Assembly (NCBI GenBank): GCA_036494815.1
Contig: DASXNV010000030.1
Location: 59,340-123,339, forward strand
Reading direction: 5' to 3'
Length of the DNA stretch: 64,000 nucleotides
Source: Poindextera sp036494815
GTDB taxonomy: Bacteria; Pseudomonadota; Alphaproteobacteria; Caulobacterales; Caulobacteraceae
Positions 1 to 8,062 of the stretch are shown here, piece by piece. The notes below the pieces were generated by a model. The model was not told the origin of the DNA, ran no database searches, and saw nothing but the letters and a program-made list of their open reading frames with translations. Numbering within the stretch: the first letter of the stretch is position 1; each line of letters starts with the position of its first letter. The position numbers and the translations under genes were made by a program.

Positions 1-378
1 CATGATGCTGGCGTTGGGCAGGGCCACCCGCCGCCCCGGCGCGCCGGCCATCAGCAGGAACGAGCCCATTGAGGCGGCGAAACCCATGCACACCGTCGCC
101 ACCGGGCTCTTGATATATTGCAAGGTGTCGTAGATCGCCAAGCCGGCGGTCACCGAGCCACCGGGCGAATTGATATAGAGGGCGATCTCCTTCTTGGGGT
201 TCTCCGATTCCAGAAACAGCAACTGGGCGCAGATCAGCGAAGCTACGCCGTCCTCCACCGGTCCGTTCAGGAACACGATCCGCTCGCGCAGCAGACGTGA
301 AAAGATGTCGAAGGCCCGCTCGCCGCGGCTGGATTCCTCCACCACCATCGGCACCAGGTTCATGTTCAGGCCGCCCAT
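1..378 (-). CDS. clpP: ClpP-family ATP-dependent protease subunit (3' part cut by window edge)
   Basis: Serine protease subunit of the cytoplasmic Clp machine, which degrades unfolded or tagged proteins with a ClpX/ClpA ATPase. The visible 126 residues begin with the family's NLVPMVVE and RGERAFDIFSRLL blocks, then YINSPGGSVTAGLAIYD and the nucleophile block GFAASMG, where Ser is the catalytic serine; the catalytic His and Asp lie beyond the window. The ATG at 378 is preceded by a strong GGGAGG six bases upstream, so I prefer it to the in-frame ATG at 363. The start overlaps the end of the upstream SRPBCC gene by 13 bases. Canonical clpP sits between tig and clpX, so this copy behind arsR is probably a paralogue or a relocated gene; the left neighbour is not visible. 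Confidence 0.88.
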   Translation of the reverse strand, partial: MGGLNMNLVPMVVEESSRGERAFDIFSRLLRERIVFLNGPVEDGVASLICAQLLFLESENPKKEIALYINSPGGSVTAGLAIYDTLQYIKSPVATVCMGFAASMGSFLLMAGAPGRRVALPNASIM

Positions 379-800
379 TTCAGGCCTCCCAGGCCGGCCA
401 GGCCGGCCATCGGGCGACGCCGTGCACGATGGGCGGCCAGGCTGACCACGCGGGGGGAGGCGGCTGCGACCGCGGCCGGCAGGAATCCGCTGTGGGTCAG
501 GCGCAACCGTACTTTGGCCCCGGTCTGGGCCAGTTCGAACAGCACCTCGGTTTCCAGGGGACCCGCCTCGCCGTCGCCGCGCCAGGCGTAGCGGATGAAC
601 CGCTCGGGCTCGGCCTCCAACACCCGGCAATCGACGGGCCCGCCCAAGTCGGCGCCGATTGCGTCCGGCGCCAGCCACGCGGCGACCAGTTGCGGCTCGG
701 TCAAGGCGCGCCAGACCTTGTCCAGCGTTGCATTCAGCTCGAATTCGAAGTCCAGCGCCTGGGCGTCTGCGGCGCCTTGCCGCGGTTCAGCGATCGTCAT
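366..800 (-). CDS. SRPBCC (AHSA1-like) domain protein
   Basis: A 144-residue START/Bet-v1-like ligand-pocket protein. The N-terminal part carries the AHSA1 signature: an acidic DFEFELNATLDKVWRAL strand-helix, then EPQLVAAWLAPD, followed by a central antiparallel-sheet region and a family-type LRLTHSGF segment. The C-terminus is Arg/Ala/Gly-rich and low-complexity and may not belong to the fold. The ATG at 800 overlaps the arsR stop in an ATGA, so the two are translationally coupled; ArsR-SRPBCC pairs are a common bacterial unit, usually autoregulated. The ligand or substrate cannot be told from sequence. A longer in-frame reading upstream is ruled out because it is the shadow of arsR. Confidence 0.8.
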   Translation of the reverse strand: MTIAEPRQGAADAQALDFEFELNATLDKVWRALTEPQLVAAWLAPDAIGADLGGPVDCRVLEAEPERFIRYAWRGDGEAGPLETEVLFELAQTGAKVRLRLTHSGFLPAAVAAASPRVVSLAAHRARRRPMAGLAGLGGLKWAA

Positions 801-1111
801 GGATCCATCTCCTTGAGCAGGGTCTTGAGCCTGCCGATGCGTTCCGGCCAGAAGCTGCGATAGCGGTCGATCCAGTCCACCAGGGGACCCAGCCCCGCCG
901 GATCGACGCGGTAATAGGCGAACCGCCCTTCCCGCCGCTCGGTCACCAGACCGGCGCCGCGCAGGGCCGCCAGATGCTGAGAGATGGCCGGTTGGGAGAT
1001 GGCGAACCCCGCCTTGAGTTCGGTGACGCTCATCTCGCCATCGGCCAGCCGCTCGAACACCGCGCGGCGGGTGGGATCGGCCAGGGCCTTGAAGATATCG
1101 GGCGACAGCAT
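797..1111 (-). CDS. ArsR-family winged-helix transcriptional regulator
   Basis: A 104-residue single-domain repressor of the ArsR/SmtB fold. Residues 2-20 hold the typical IFKALADPTRRAVFERL helix; the recognition region is ISQPAISQHLAALRGAGLV, followed by the wing RREGRFAYYRVDP. It lacks the CxC metal site of arsenic sensors and resembles the SdpR-like branch that partners SRPBCC proteins. I start it at the ATG at 1111 rather than at 1132, because the latter lies inside the palindromic operator. It heads a tightly packed unit with the SRPBCC gene and clpP, probably autoregulated. Confidence 0.9.
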   Translation of the reverse strand: MLSPDIFKALADPTRRAVFERLADGEMSVTELKAGFAISQPAISQHLAALRGAGLVTERREGRFAYYRVDPAGLGPLVDWIDRYRSFWPERIGRLKTLLKEMDP

Positions 1112-1120
1112 GGACGTTAC

Positions 1121-1136
1121 ATAAGCGTACACTTAT
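1121..1136. promoter_or_regulatory. Palindromic operator upstream of arsR
   Basis: The 16 bases read ATAAGCGTACACTTAT, an imperfect palindrome (ATAAGYGTACRCTTAT on both strands). It starts ten bases upstream of the arsR ATG at 1111 and lies between it and the divergent thioredoxin-like gene. ArsR-family repressors typically bind such AT-ended palindromes over their own promoter. Binding is inferred from position and symmetry. Confidence 0.6.
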
Positions 1137-1211
1137 GGATTTGACAAGCCCCCCTTTCGGCGGCATCGGCTGACGCTTATCTACGCGTTCCCGACCGCCT
1201 GGAGATCAACG

Positions 1212-1730
1212 ATGCCTCACCGTCTCGCCGTCGCTGTCACCGCCCTGGCCATCGGCATGACGGCCAGCGCCGCGTTCTCCGCCACGCCGCCCACGGTCAG
1301 CATCCAAAGCTACGCCCAGCTGAAGCTGCCCCTGCCCTATCCCTATGACGAAAAGGTCGACGCCAATGCGGCCGTGGCCGCGGCCAAGGCCAAGGCCAAG
1401 GCGCACGGCAAGTTGCTGCTGATCGATCTGGGCGGCAATTGGTGCGGCGATTGCCGCATCCTGGCCAGCACCATGGACCTGCCGGAGATGAGGGCCTTTG
1501 TGGACGCGCACTATGACGTGGTCTCGGTGGATGTAGGGCGGTTCGACAAGAACCTTCAGATCCCCGCCCACTACGGCATCACCCAGCGCCTGGAGGGCGT
1601 GCCGGCCCTCTTGATCGTCGATCCTCGCACCGACACCCTGCTCGACGGCGGCCATGTGGCCGCCCTGGCCGACGCCCGCCACATGACACCGCAGGCCCTG
1701 GCCGACTGGTTGGCCCAGTGGACGAAATAG
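1212..1730 (+). CDS. Periplasmic thioredoxin-fold protein
   Basis: A 172-residue exported protein. Residues 1-23 form a Sec signal peptide (hydrophobic core VAVTALAIGMTASAA, cleavage near AFS-AT). A Lys/Ala helix rich in AAAKAKAKAHG precedes the strand LLLIDLGGNWCGDC, which carries the redox CxxC motif as CGDC; a cis-Pro-like GVPALLIVD segment follows around residue 133. The fold matches thioredoxin-like disulfide reductases of the periplasm. GGAG seven bases ahead supports the ATG at 1212. It is divergent from arsR. Substrate unknown. Confidence 0.85.
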   Translation: MPHRLAVAVTALAIGMTASAAFSATPPTVSIQSYAQLKLPLPYPYDEKVDANAAVAAAKAKAKAHGKLLLIDLGGNWCGDCRILASTMDLPEMRAFVDAHYDVVSVDVGRFDKNLQIPAHYGITQRLEGVPALLIVDPRTDTLLDGGHVAALADARHMTPQALADWLAQWTK

Positions 1731-1767
1731 GCGGCGGATCTGGACAGAGCTGAACCCGTCGCGGCCG

Positions 1768-2037
1768 TCAGTGGATCTGGAAGATCCCGTTCACCGCTCG
1801 CCACTCCGACGGCTTGATCAACCGTTCGTGAGCCACGCACACCGAACAGAGCGCCCCCTCAAGCTCGCGCTGCCAGAAATCCAGAAATCCGCGCAAGGTC
1901 GGGAACGCCGGGGCCAGATCGTATTCCTGCCACACAAAGGTCTGCAGCAGCGCCGGATGGTCAGGCAATCGGTAGTGGATCTCCGCGGTGGTCAATCCAT
2001 AACCCTTCACCTGCAGCAAGAAATCGCGACTCACCAT
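1768..2037 (-). CDS. usg: Usg family protein
   Basis: An 89-residue protein almost wholly covered by the Usg family, recognised by VKGYGLTTAEIHYRLPDHP, LLQTFVWQEYDL, FLDFWQRELEG and a C-terminal HERLIKPSEW. The family is widespread in alphaproteobacteria, named from an ORF upstream of a trp-type gene, and has no established biochemical role. The ATG at 2037 has a purine-rich GGAAGG upstream. It stands alone here, convergent with the thioredoxin-like gene. Confidence 0.9.
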   Translation of the reverse strand: MVSRDFLLQVKGYGLTTAEIHYRLPDHPALLQTFVWQEYDLAPAFPTLRGFLDFWQRELEGALCSVCVAHERLIKPSEWRAVNGIFQIH

Positions 2038-2399
2038 GACGCACCTTCCTTCGATGGATCACCCTGTCCAAGTCACCAACGAACCCTGGACGCCTGGCCG
2101 ACCCTGAGGGTCGGGGACAGAAAGACAAGGCTCGAAGTCAACGATCAGATCGAAAGGTTAATATTGTCCGATTCGCCGGCGGATGACTGAATGTCGCAGG
2201 TAGAGAAGTCAGAATTCTGGCGCCAAGCCATCGGCGAATACAATTTCGTTTGATCGCCGGGACCATGAACATTGGCACTCAATAAGATGGAGTGCTGCGA
2301 GCAGTCGTGGCGCCTCCCTTGTCCAGCGCCGGCCCGATTGTCGCTTTCCAACAGCGTCGATCTGGAATCTGCCCCCGCCCTAGGCTAAGGAGAGTTCGG
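2038..2399. other. Non-coding stretch between usg and the tRNA gene
   Basis: No convincing gene in 362 bases: open frames here have no family signature and no ribosome-binding site. It holds the usg promoter region, a small 7-bp hairpin at about 2098-2114 (CCGACCC-TGA-GGGTCGG), and must contain the promoter of the split tRNA immediately to the right. Composition is visibly more AT-rich than neighbouring genes between about 2140 and 2300. Confidence 0.6.
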
Positions 2400-2692
2400 G
2401 TCTCCGTAGCTCAGCCGGATAGAGCACAGGTTTCCTAGCCAATTGGGCATCGAGATCGGAAACGCCTCGATGAATCCGCTCAAAGTCGGGGAAAGCTTCG
2501 GCCTTCGCGCCATGCCAATCCCGAGCCAAGCCCGGAAACGGGAAGGTGTAGAGACTAGACGGGCGGCGCCTAAGACCCCGCAAAGGGTTATGGTGAAGGG
2601 ATAGTCCAGACCACGAACGCCGGAAGGCGGCGGCGAAAGTCGAAGTGGGATGAAACCTGGGGTCGCGTGTTCGAGTCACGCCGGGGACGCCA
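2400..2692 (+). tRNA. tRNA-Arg(CCU), interrupted by a group I intron
   Basis: Exon 1 is 2400-2436 and exon 2 is 2653-2692, joining to a 77-nt tRNA with encoded CCA. Acceptor GTCTCCG pairs with CGGGGAC (one U-G), D stem GCTC/GAGC, anticodon stem CAGGT/ACCTG with loop TTCCTAA giving anticodon CCU, T stem GCGTG/CACGC with loop TTCGAGT. The cloverleaf closes only if 216 bases are removed from the anticodon loop just after the anticodon. This is the same place as the known group I introns in tRNA-Arg(CCU) genes of alphaproteobacteria such as Agrobacterium. It decodes AGG. Confidence 0.95.
2437..2652 (+). ncRNA. Self-splicing group I intron in tRNA-Arg(CCU)
   Basis: The 216-base insert begins after the anticodon U (5' splice site follows a T) and ends in G, as group I introns do. 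It carries the core elements: a P4/Q-like AATCCCGAGCCAAG at about 2517-2530, an R-like GTAGAGACTAGACGGG at about 2548-2563, and the P7-type GGGATAGTCC at about 2599-2608. No homing-endonuclease frame is inside. Length and elements fit the small IC3-type tRNA introns. Confidence 0.92.
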
Positions 2693-2716
2693 TATTTTCA
2701 ATGAGTAAGCTTGCCA

Positions 2717-2763
2717 AAAGCGGCTTCCCAGCGCCGGTCCGGATCGCTGGGAAGCCGGCTTTG
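2717..2763 (+). terminator. Hairpin downstream of tRNA-Arg
   Basis: CGGCTTCCCAGCG (2721-2733) pairs perfectly with CGCTGGGAAGCCG (2745-2757), flanked by AAAAG on the left and GCTTT on the right. A 13-bp stem starting 29 bases after the tRNA end is a likely transcription terminator, although the T-run is short. Confidence 0.6.
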
Positions 2764-2886
2764 GCGTGGAACGCGTTGCATTTCAGGCCATGGGACGCCG
2801 GCCCATCGAAGGGCGACGGGACGTCGCCGATCTGCGGCGACGCTCCGTTTTGATGATCCGGCCGACCGCCGTTTCGCCGGCCGTGA

Positions 2887-3090
2887 GCTAGTCTTACTGC
2901 GACAGAACGACAATATCTCGCCCGGCCGGACAAGAGCGACGTCAGCAGCGCGGTCAAGCAGAAGATCGTCGAGCTGTTGCCGAACGGGGAATGCACTCGG
3001 GAAATCGTCGCCAAGGCCATGGGCATGAGCCCCACGGCCCTGCAGTTCAAGCTGGCCAAGGCGGACACCTCCTTCCAGACTATTCTGGAA
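2887..3090 (+). pseudogene. Remnant of an AraC-family regulator (C-terminal HTH)
   Basis: After an in-frame TGA at 2884 the frame reads a typical AraC C-terminal helix-turn-helix: VKQKIVELLPNGECTREIV, then AKAMGMSPTALQFKLAKADT, then SFQTILEA. This matches the pattern (ALGMSxRTLQRRLxxxGTSF) of AraC regulators, but the ligand-binding half is missing and the sequence after SFQTILEA drifts away from the family. There is no start codon with a ribosome-binding site. I read it as a broken gene, not an expressed protein. Confidence 0.55.
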
Positions 3091-3271
3091 GCGGCTTTCG
3101 CCATCCGAATATCGGAAACACCCAACCCAGGAACGGACGGCCACCCTCTGAACCCTGGCGCGAGGCCGCTGGTGGCGCCAGGGTCCTGGCGAGACTTGAC
3201 CCCCGACGAAAAACAGATGCGGCATCCTCCGTACACGGTATACCTGCCCGACCGCCCCAGGGCGGGGGGAA

Positions 3272-3940
3272 ATGCTGGGATTCGGGGCCGCCAAAATGAT
3301 GAAATGGTTTCAGGCGCTGATGCCGCGCGAGGCGCGGTTCTTCGACCTGTTCAATCGCCATGCCGCCACCATCGTCCTGGGCGCCACCGCTCTTTCCGAC
3401 TTGCTGGAGTCCCGCGCCTCCATTGAGGACTGCCGCGCGCGGATCGCCACCCACGAGAACGACGCCGACGACATCACCCGCGAGGTGATGCTGGCCGTGC
3501 GCCGCACCTTCATCACCCCATTCGACCGAGGCGACATCCAGGACCTGATCAGCCTGATGGACGACGCCATCGACCAGATGCAAAAGACGGCCAAGGCCAT
3601 CGTGCAGTTCGAGGTGGAAAGCTTCGACCCGGCCATGCGCGAGATGGGTGAAACGATCATCACGGCCTCACAACTCACCGCCGAGGCAGTCGGCCTGCTC
3701 TCGGCCATGCAACAGAACGCCGCCCGACTGAACGGCCTGGCCGAGGAGATCACCCGGGTCGAGGAACAGTCCGACGACCTCTATGACCAGGGGATGAAGG
3801 CCCTCTATCGCGCCCACCGCGACGGCAATCCCATGGGATATATTGTCGGCGCCGAGATCTATGATCACCTGGAAAAGGTGGTCGACCGGCTGCAGGACGT
3901 GGCCAACCGCATCAGCGGCATCCTGATCGAACATCTGTGA
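3272..3940 (+). CDS. DUF47 (PhoU-like) Pit accessory protein
   Basis: A 222-residue, wholly helical protein of the DUF47/TIGR00153 family, cytoplasmic partners of Pit-type phosphate transporters and structurally related to PhoU. Recognisable blocks are FQALMPREARFFDLFNRHA near the N-terminus, HENDADDITREVM, RRTFITPFDRGDIQDLI and a C-terminal YDHLEKVVDRLQDVAN; the E/D-rich repeats are the PhoU-type metal-binding segments. The pit gene follows 19 bases later. An alternative start at ATG 3296 (MMKWFQ) fits the family N-terminus slightly better. Confidence 0.92.
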   Translation: MLGFGAAKMMKWFQALMPREARFFDLFNRHAATIVLGATALSDLLESRASIEDCRARIATHENDADDITREVMLAVRRTFITPFDRGDIQDLISLMDDAIDQMQKTAKAIVQFEVESFDPAMREMGETIITASQLTAEAVGLLSAMQQNAARLNGLAEEITRVEEQSDDLYDQGMKALYRAHRDGNPMGYIVGAEIYDHLEKVVDRLQDVANRISGILIEHL

Positions 3941-3959
3941 TCCGGCGGGAATCCGAAAC

Positions 3960-4964
3960 GTGACCTTCGCCGGCTCGACACCGTTGCTGATCGTATTGAT
4001 CGCCATCGCCCTGACGTTCGACCTGTTGAACGGCCTGCACGATGCGGCCAATTCCATCGCCACCATCGTCTCCACCCGGGTGCTGGCGCCGCGCTATGCG
4101 GTGATCTGGGCGGCCTTTTTCAACTTCATCGCTTTTCTGGTGTTCGGCCTACACGTGGCCAATACGATCGGCACCGGCATCGTCAGCACCCATATCATCG
4201 ACGACCGGCTGATCTTCGGCGCTCTGATGGGTGCGATCACCTGGAACCTGGCCACCTGGTTCTGGGGCCTGCCCTCGTCGAGCTCCCACGCCCTGGTGGG
4301 CGGCCTGCTGGGCGCGGGCCTGGCCAAGGTGGGTTTGAACGCTGTGGTCTGGGCCGGGGTGATCAAGACGGTGGTCGCCATTGTCCTGTCGCCCTTGGTC
4401 GGGTTCATGCTGGCCTTGCTGCTGGTGCTGATGGTGTCCTGGGCCTTCGTCAAGGCGACGCCCTCGGGGGTGGACCGCACCTTTCGCAGCCTGCAGTTCG
4501 TCTCGGCCTCGCTCTATTCCCTCGGCCACGGCGGCAACGACGCCCAAAAGACCATGGGGGTGATTGCGGTGCTGCTCTATGCCCACGGCCGCCTGCACGG
4601 GGGCTTTCACGTCCCTCTGTGGGTGGTGCTATCCTGCCAGTCAGCCATGGCGCTGGGGACTTTGGTCGGCGGCTGGCGCATCGTCCACACCATGGGCTCC
4701 AAGATCACCCGACTGACGCCGATGCAGGGCTTCTGCGCCGAGACCGGCGGGGCCATCACCCTGTTCATGGCCACCTATCTGGGCGTACCGGTCTCCACCA
4801 CCCACACCATCACCGGGGCCATAGTCGGTGTGGGCGCCGCGCGGCGCGTATCGGCGGTGCGTTGGGGCGTGGCCAAGGACATCGTCATAGCCTGGGTGGT
4901 GACCATGCCCATGGCGGGCCTCGTGGCCGCCCTGTTCTATTTCCTCTCCAAGTTCTGGAGCTGA
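3960..4964 (+). CDS. pit: Inorganic phosphate transporter, Pit family
   Basis: A 334-residue inner-membrane permease taking up metal-phosphate complexes with protons. About ten hydrophobic segments are evident, with the two inverted PiT signatures: FDLLNGLHDAANSIAT near residue 22 and a second GHGGNDAQKTMGVIA near residue 185; GLPSSSSHALVGGLLGAG and VPVSTTHTITGAIVGVG are the paired Ser/Thr loops. GTG start at 3960. Operonic with the DUF47 gene and probably with the Nudix gene, whose ATG follows the stop by one base. Confidence 0.95.
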   Translation: MTFAGSTPLLIVLIAIALTFDLLNGLHDAANSIATIVSTRVLAPRYAVIWAAFFNFIAFLVFGLHVANTIGTGIVSTHIIDDRLIFGALMGAITWNLATWFWGLPSSSSHALVGGLLGAGLAKVGLNAVVWAGVIKTVVAIVLSPLVGFMLALLLVLMVSWAFVKATPSGVDRTFRSLQFVSASLYSLGHGGNDAQKTMGVIAVLLYAHGRLHGGFHVPLWVVLSCQSAMALGTLVGGWRIVHTMGSKITRLTPMQGFCAETGGAITLFMATYLGVPVSTTHTITGAIVGVGAARRVSAVRWGVAKDIVIAWVVTMPMAGLVAALFYFLSKFWS

Positions 4965-4965
4965 A

Positions 4966-5475
4966 ATGGCGGCCCGCACTCCCAAACAAGGCTCCAAAAA
5001 GCACGTCGGCCGCGGCGTGCAATACGCGGCCCTTCCCTATCGCTGGACCGATGGCCTGGTGCAGATCCTGATGGTCACCTCGCGCGAGACGGGCCGGTGG
5101 GTCCTGCCCAAGGGCTGGCCCATGGCGCGCAAGAAGCCCCACGCCGCAGCCGGGCGCGAGGCCATGGAAGAAGCCGGTGTCACCGGCAAGATCCGCAAGA
5201 CTCCCATCGGGTCCTACGACTATCTCAAACGACTGAAGACCGGCGGGGCCCTGGTCTGCACGGTCAAGGTCTATCCGCTGGAGGTCGTCCGCCAGCTCAA
5301 GCGCTGGCCCGAGCAGGACCAGCGCACGCCTCAATGGTTCACCCCTGAAGAGGCGGCCAAGGCGGTGCACGAGCCGGACTTGGCGGCCTTGATCCGAGCC
5401 TTTGGCGCCGCACCGCCGCAGCCCAGGACCAAGCCCAAAACCAAGGTCGCTCCACCCGCTCAGCCGGCCGGCTGA
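4966..5475 (+). CDS. Nudix hydrolase, possible polyphosphate-type
   Basis: A 169-residue Nudix protein. The box is GWPMARKKPHAAAGREAMEE followed by AGV; the catalytic REAMEE helix is intact, but the first Glu of the consensus (G-x5-E) is Lys. A KGWPM-KKPH variant of this kind is, from memory, common in alphaproteobacterial Nudix proteins related to diadenosine/diphosphoinositol-polyphosphate hydrolases. The C-terminal 30 residues are Pro/Lys/Ala-rich and look disordered. It follows pit at once, hinting at a role in phosphate or polyphosphate metabolism. Its 3' end overlaps the convergent phosphoesterase gene by 16 bases. Confidence 0.85.
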   Translation: MAARTPKQGSKKHVGRGVQYAALPYRWTDGLVQILMVTSRETGRWVLPKGWPMARKKPHAAAGREAMEEAGVTGKIRKTPIGSYDYLKRLKTGGALVCTVKVYPLEVVRQLKRWPEQDQRTPQWFTPEEAAKAVHEPDLAALIRAFGAAPPQPRTKPKTKVAPPAQPAG

Positions 5476-6545
5476 GCGCGGTCGGTGGCGAACAGCCTGG
5501 TCATGGGAACCACGCCCCTAGTCGCATCGGCGGCATGGCCTAGCGGGGTTGTGATCCCAAACACCTGCTCCAAGGTCAACAGCAGCGAATAGTGGCTGTA
5601 GGGCGTGTCGTCCCGCACCCCGCGCGGGCCGTGATTGGTGATGACGATGGTCGGGATATGGCCGCCGCCATAGTTGGACGGCGCGCCCGGGGTAATTCCA
5701 CAGCAGCCCTCGGTCGTGCCCTTGAGCCCCTCGTCGAAGGTGATGACGATGGCCACGTTCTGATGTGAGCGCCAGGCCGCCGTTTCCTGGATCGTCTTCA
5801 CCAACGCCCCGGTATAGTCGTCGCCGCGGCGGATCAGAGCGGCCAGGTCGCGCATGTCGCAACCGGCCGGCGCACCCGCGCCCCACAGGCCGTGCATCTC
5901 GTTGCACTGATTGGGCACGATCAGGGCGAAACTGGGCAGCAGGCCTGACTTCAGATCGGCGTCCAGCTGATCGAAGCCGACGATGTGCTGGGCGCGTTCC
6001 GGGTCCTTCTGCGCTGAGGCGAAATTCAGAAAGCCGGAATGCTTGGCGGCGTAGAGAGCGTAGCCCGGCCCGTCGCCCGGATGCTGCGGATCGCCGGCGT
6101 TGACCGCCAGTGAGCCCGGCGCGGGCAGGTTCTCGTAATAGCCCTTCCAGCTCAATCCCTGGGCCTGCAATTGGTCGCCCAGGTGCGGGGCGTGAACCGT
6201 ATGATCGACATAACCAGGCTGGCGCGATCCCAGGCACTGCGGATCGACCTGTCCGGGGCGGCAATAGAAGGCGTCGTCGTCATGGATGCCAAAGGTGTCG
6301 CCACCGAGCAGGGCCACATAGTTGGCCTCACTGGGATGCACCTCGCCAAAGAACTGGGTCGCCGTTCCATAGGTCTTGGCCAGGCCCGCGATATGCGGCG
6401 CCTTGGCCGGATCCAGGATCAGCTCGTAGTCCTTGTTCTCCTCCATGATGACGAACACATGGTCATAGGGCGGCAGGGGCGGTGCGTGCGCGGCGCCAGC
6501 CAGCAGGAACAGGGCGGTGGCGGCAAGGAACGCGCGAGCAATCAT
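5460..6545 (-). CDS. Secreted phosphoesterase (AcpA / phospholipase C type)
   Basis: A 361-residue exported hydrolase of the PF04185 phosphoesterase family, which includes acid phosphatases and phospholipases C. A Sec signal peptide occupies residues 1-21 (FLAATALFLLAGAAHA). The metal/nucleophile block is VFVIMEENKDYE at about residues 30-41; later blocks are HPSEANYVALLGGD, PNQCNEMHGLW, VAIVITFDEG and YGGGHIPTIVITNHGPRG. It starts six bases after the apt stop, so is probably cotranscribed with mtnP-apt and may feed phosphate or nucleosides to the cell. Substrate uncertain. Confidence 0.88.
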   Translation of the reverse strand: MIARAFLAATALFLLAGAAHAPPLPPYDHVFVIMEENKDYELILDPAKAPHIAGLAKTYGTATQFFGEVHPSEANYVALLGGDTFGIHDDDAFYCRPGQVDPQCLGSRQPGYVDHTVHAPHLGDQLQAQGLSWKGYYENLPAPGSLAVNAGDPQHPGDGPGYALYAAKHSGFLNFASAQKDPERAQHIVGFDQLDADLKSGLLPSFALIVPNQCNEMHGLWGAGAPAGCDMRDLAALIRRGDDYTGALVKTIQETAAWRSHQNVAIVITFDEGLKGTTEGCCGITPGAPSNYGGGHIPTIVITNHGPRGVRDDTPYSHYSLLLTLEQVFGITTPLGHAADATRGVVPMTRLFATDRAQPAG

Positions 6546-6551
6546 CAGGCG

Positions 6552-7079
6552 TCAGTGCCCGCCGAACGCGATCAGCGTCGAGACCGGCACGCCCAGGTCT
6601 CGCAGCCTGGCGGCGCCGCCGAGGTCGGGCAGGTCGATGACGAAGGCGGCGGCGACCACTTCGGCCCCGGCCTGGCGCAGCAGCTGAACCGCGGCGATGG
6701 CCGTGCCGCCGGTGGCGATCAGGTCATCGACCAGTAACACCTTTTCGCCTGCGACCAGCGCATCCAGGTGCATCTCGATGGTGTCGATCCCGTATTCCAG
6801 GGCGTATTCCACACCGATGGTCTTGTGCGGCAGCTTGCCCTTCTTGCGCAGGGGAATGAAGCCGGCCGACAGCTGGTGGGCCACAGCCCCGCCGAGGATG
6901 AAGCCGCGGGCCTCGATGCCGGCGACCTTGTCGATCTTGCGGCCGGCGATCGGCTGCACCAGTTCGTCCACGGTCCGGCGAAAGGCGCGGGCGTCGCCCA
7001 GAAGGGTGGTGATATCGCGGAACATGATGCCGGGCTTGGGATAGTCCGGAATGGTTCGTATGGCGTCCGCCAGGTTCAT
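6552..7079 (-). CDS. apt: Adenine phosphoribosyltransferase
   Basis: Converts adenine and PRPP to AMP plus pyrophosphate in the cytoplasm. The 175 residues show the APRT pattern: IPDYPKPGIMFRDITTLL at the N-terminus, AGIEARGFILGGA, RKKGKLPHKTIGVEY, and the PRPP loop VLLVDDLIATGGTA at about residues 115-128. Length is standard. It lies 3' of mtnP, whose reaction releases adenine, so the pair forms an adenine salvage path from methylthioadenosine. Confidence 0.97.
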   Translation of the reverse strand: MNLADAIRTIPDYPKPGIMFRDITTLLGDARAFRRTVDELVQPIAGRKIDKVAGIEARGFILGGAVAHQLSAGFIPLRKKGKLPHKTIGVEYALEYGIDTIEMHLDALVAGEKVLLVDDLIATGGTAIAAVQLLRQAGAEVVAAAFVIDLPDLGGAARLRDLGVPVSTLIAFGGH

Positions 7080-7096
7080 CCGCGCGTCTCTCTTCC

Positions 7097-7134
7097 AAGT
7101 TCAAAACATCAGGCCAGGTTCAAAACAGCAGGCC
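7097..7134. repeat. Short tandem duplication between mtnP and apt
   Basis: Two adjacent 19-base copies, AAGTTCAAAACATCAGGCC and AGGTTCAAAACAGCAGGCC, differ at two positions. They fill most of the 63-base gap between the mtnP stop and the apt start, just upstream of the apt ribosome-binding region. Confidence 0.75.
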
Positions 7135-7142
7135 GGTTCGGG

Positions 7143-8006
<864 letters not shown>

Positions 8007-8062
8007 CGCCGATCTCCTCAAAACTGTTCGCCGCCTTCCTAGCCCGGCCGGGACGGGTTGGC

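Larger units (their letters stand above)
2693..3271. other. Gene-poor region right of the tRNA
   Basis: The 579 bases between the tRNA and the DUF47 gene hold the tRNA terminator, a second hairpin near 2822-2845 (CGTCGCCG/CGGCGACG), and the decayed AraC-type fragment described separately. Open frames run through several phases but none has a full family match or a credible start. A decayed gene immediately 3' of a tRNA could mark an old integration or deletion site; I see no integrase and no repeated tRNA end within the region. Confidence 0.5.

Noticed and set aside
366..1166. 266-codon reading covering both ArsR and SRPBCC
   Set aside because: The upstream part is an out-of-phase shadow of arsR; the SRPBCC family start is at ATG 800 in an ATGA overlap.
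2977..3426. 149-codon frame starting with TTG as an intact gene
   Set aside because: Only the first part resembles an AraC HTH; the rest runs into the DUF47 gene out of frame, and there is no start signal.
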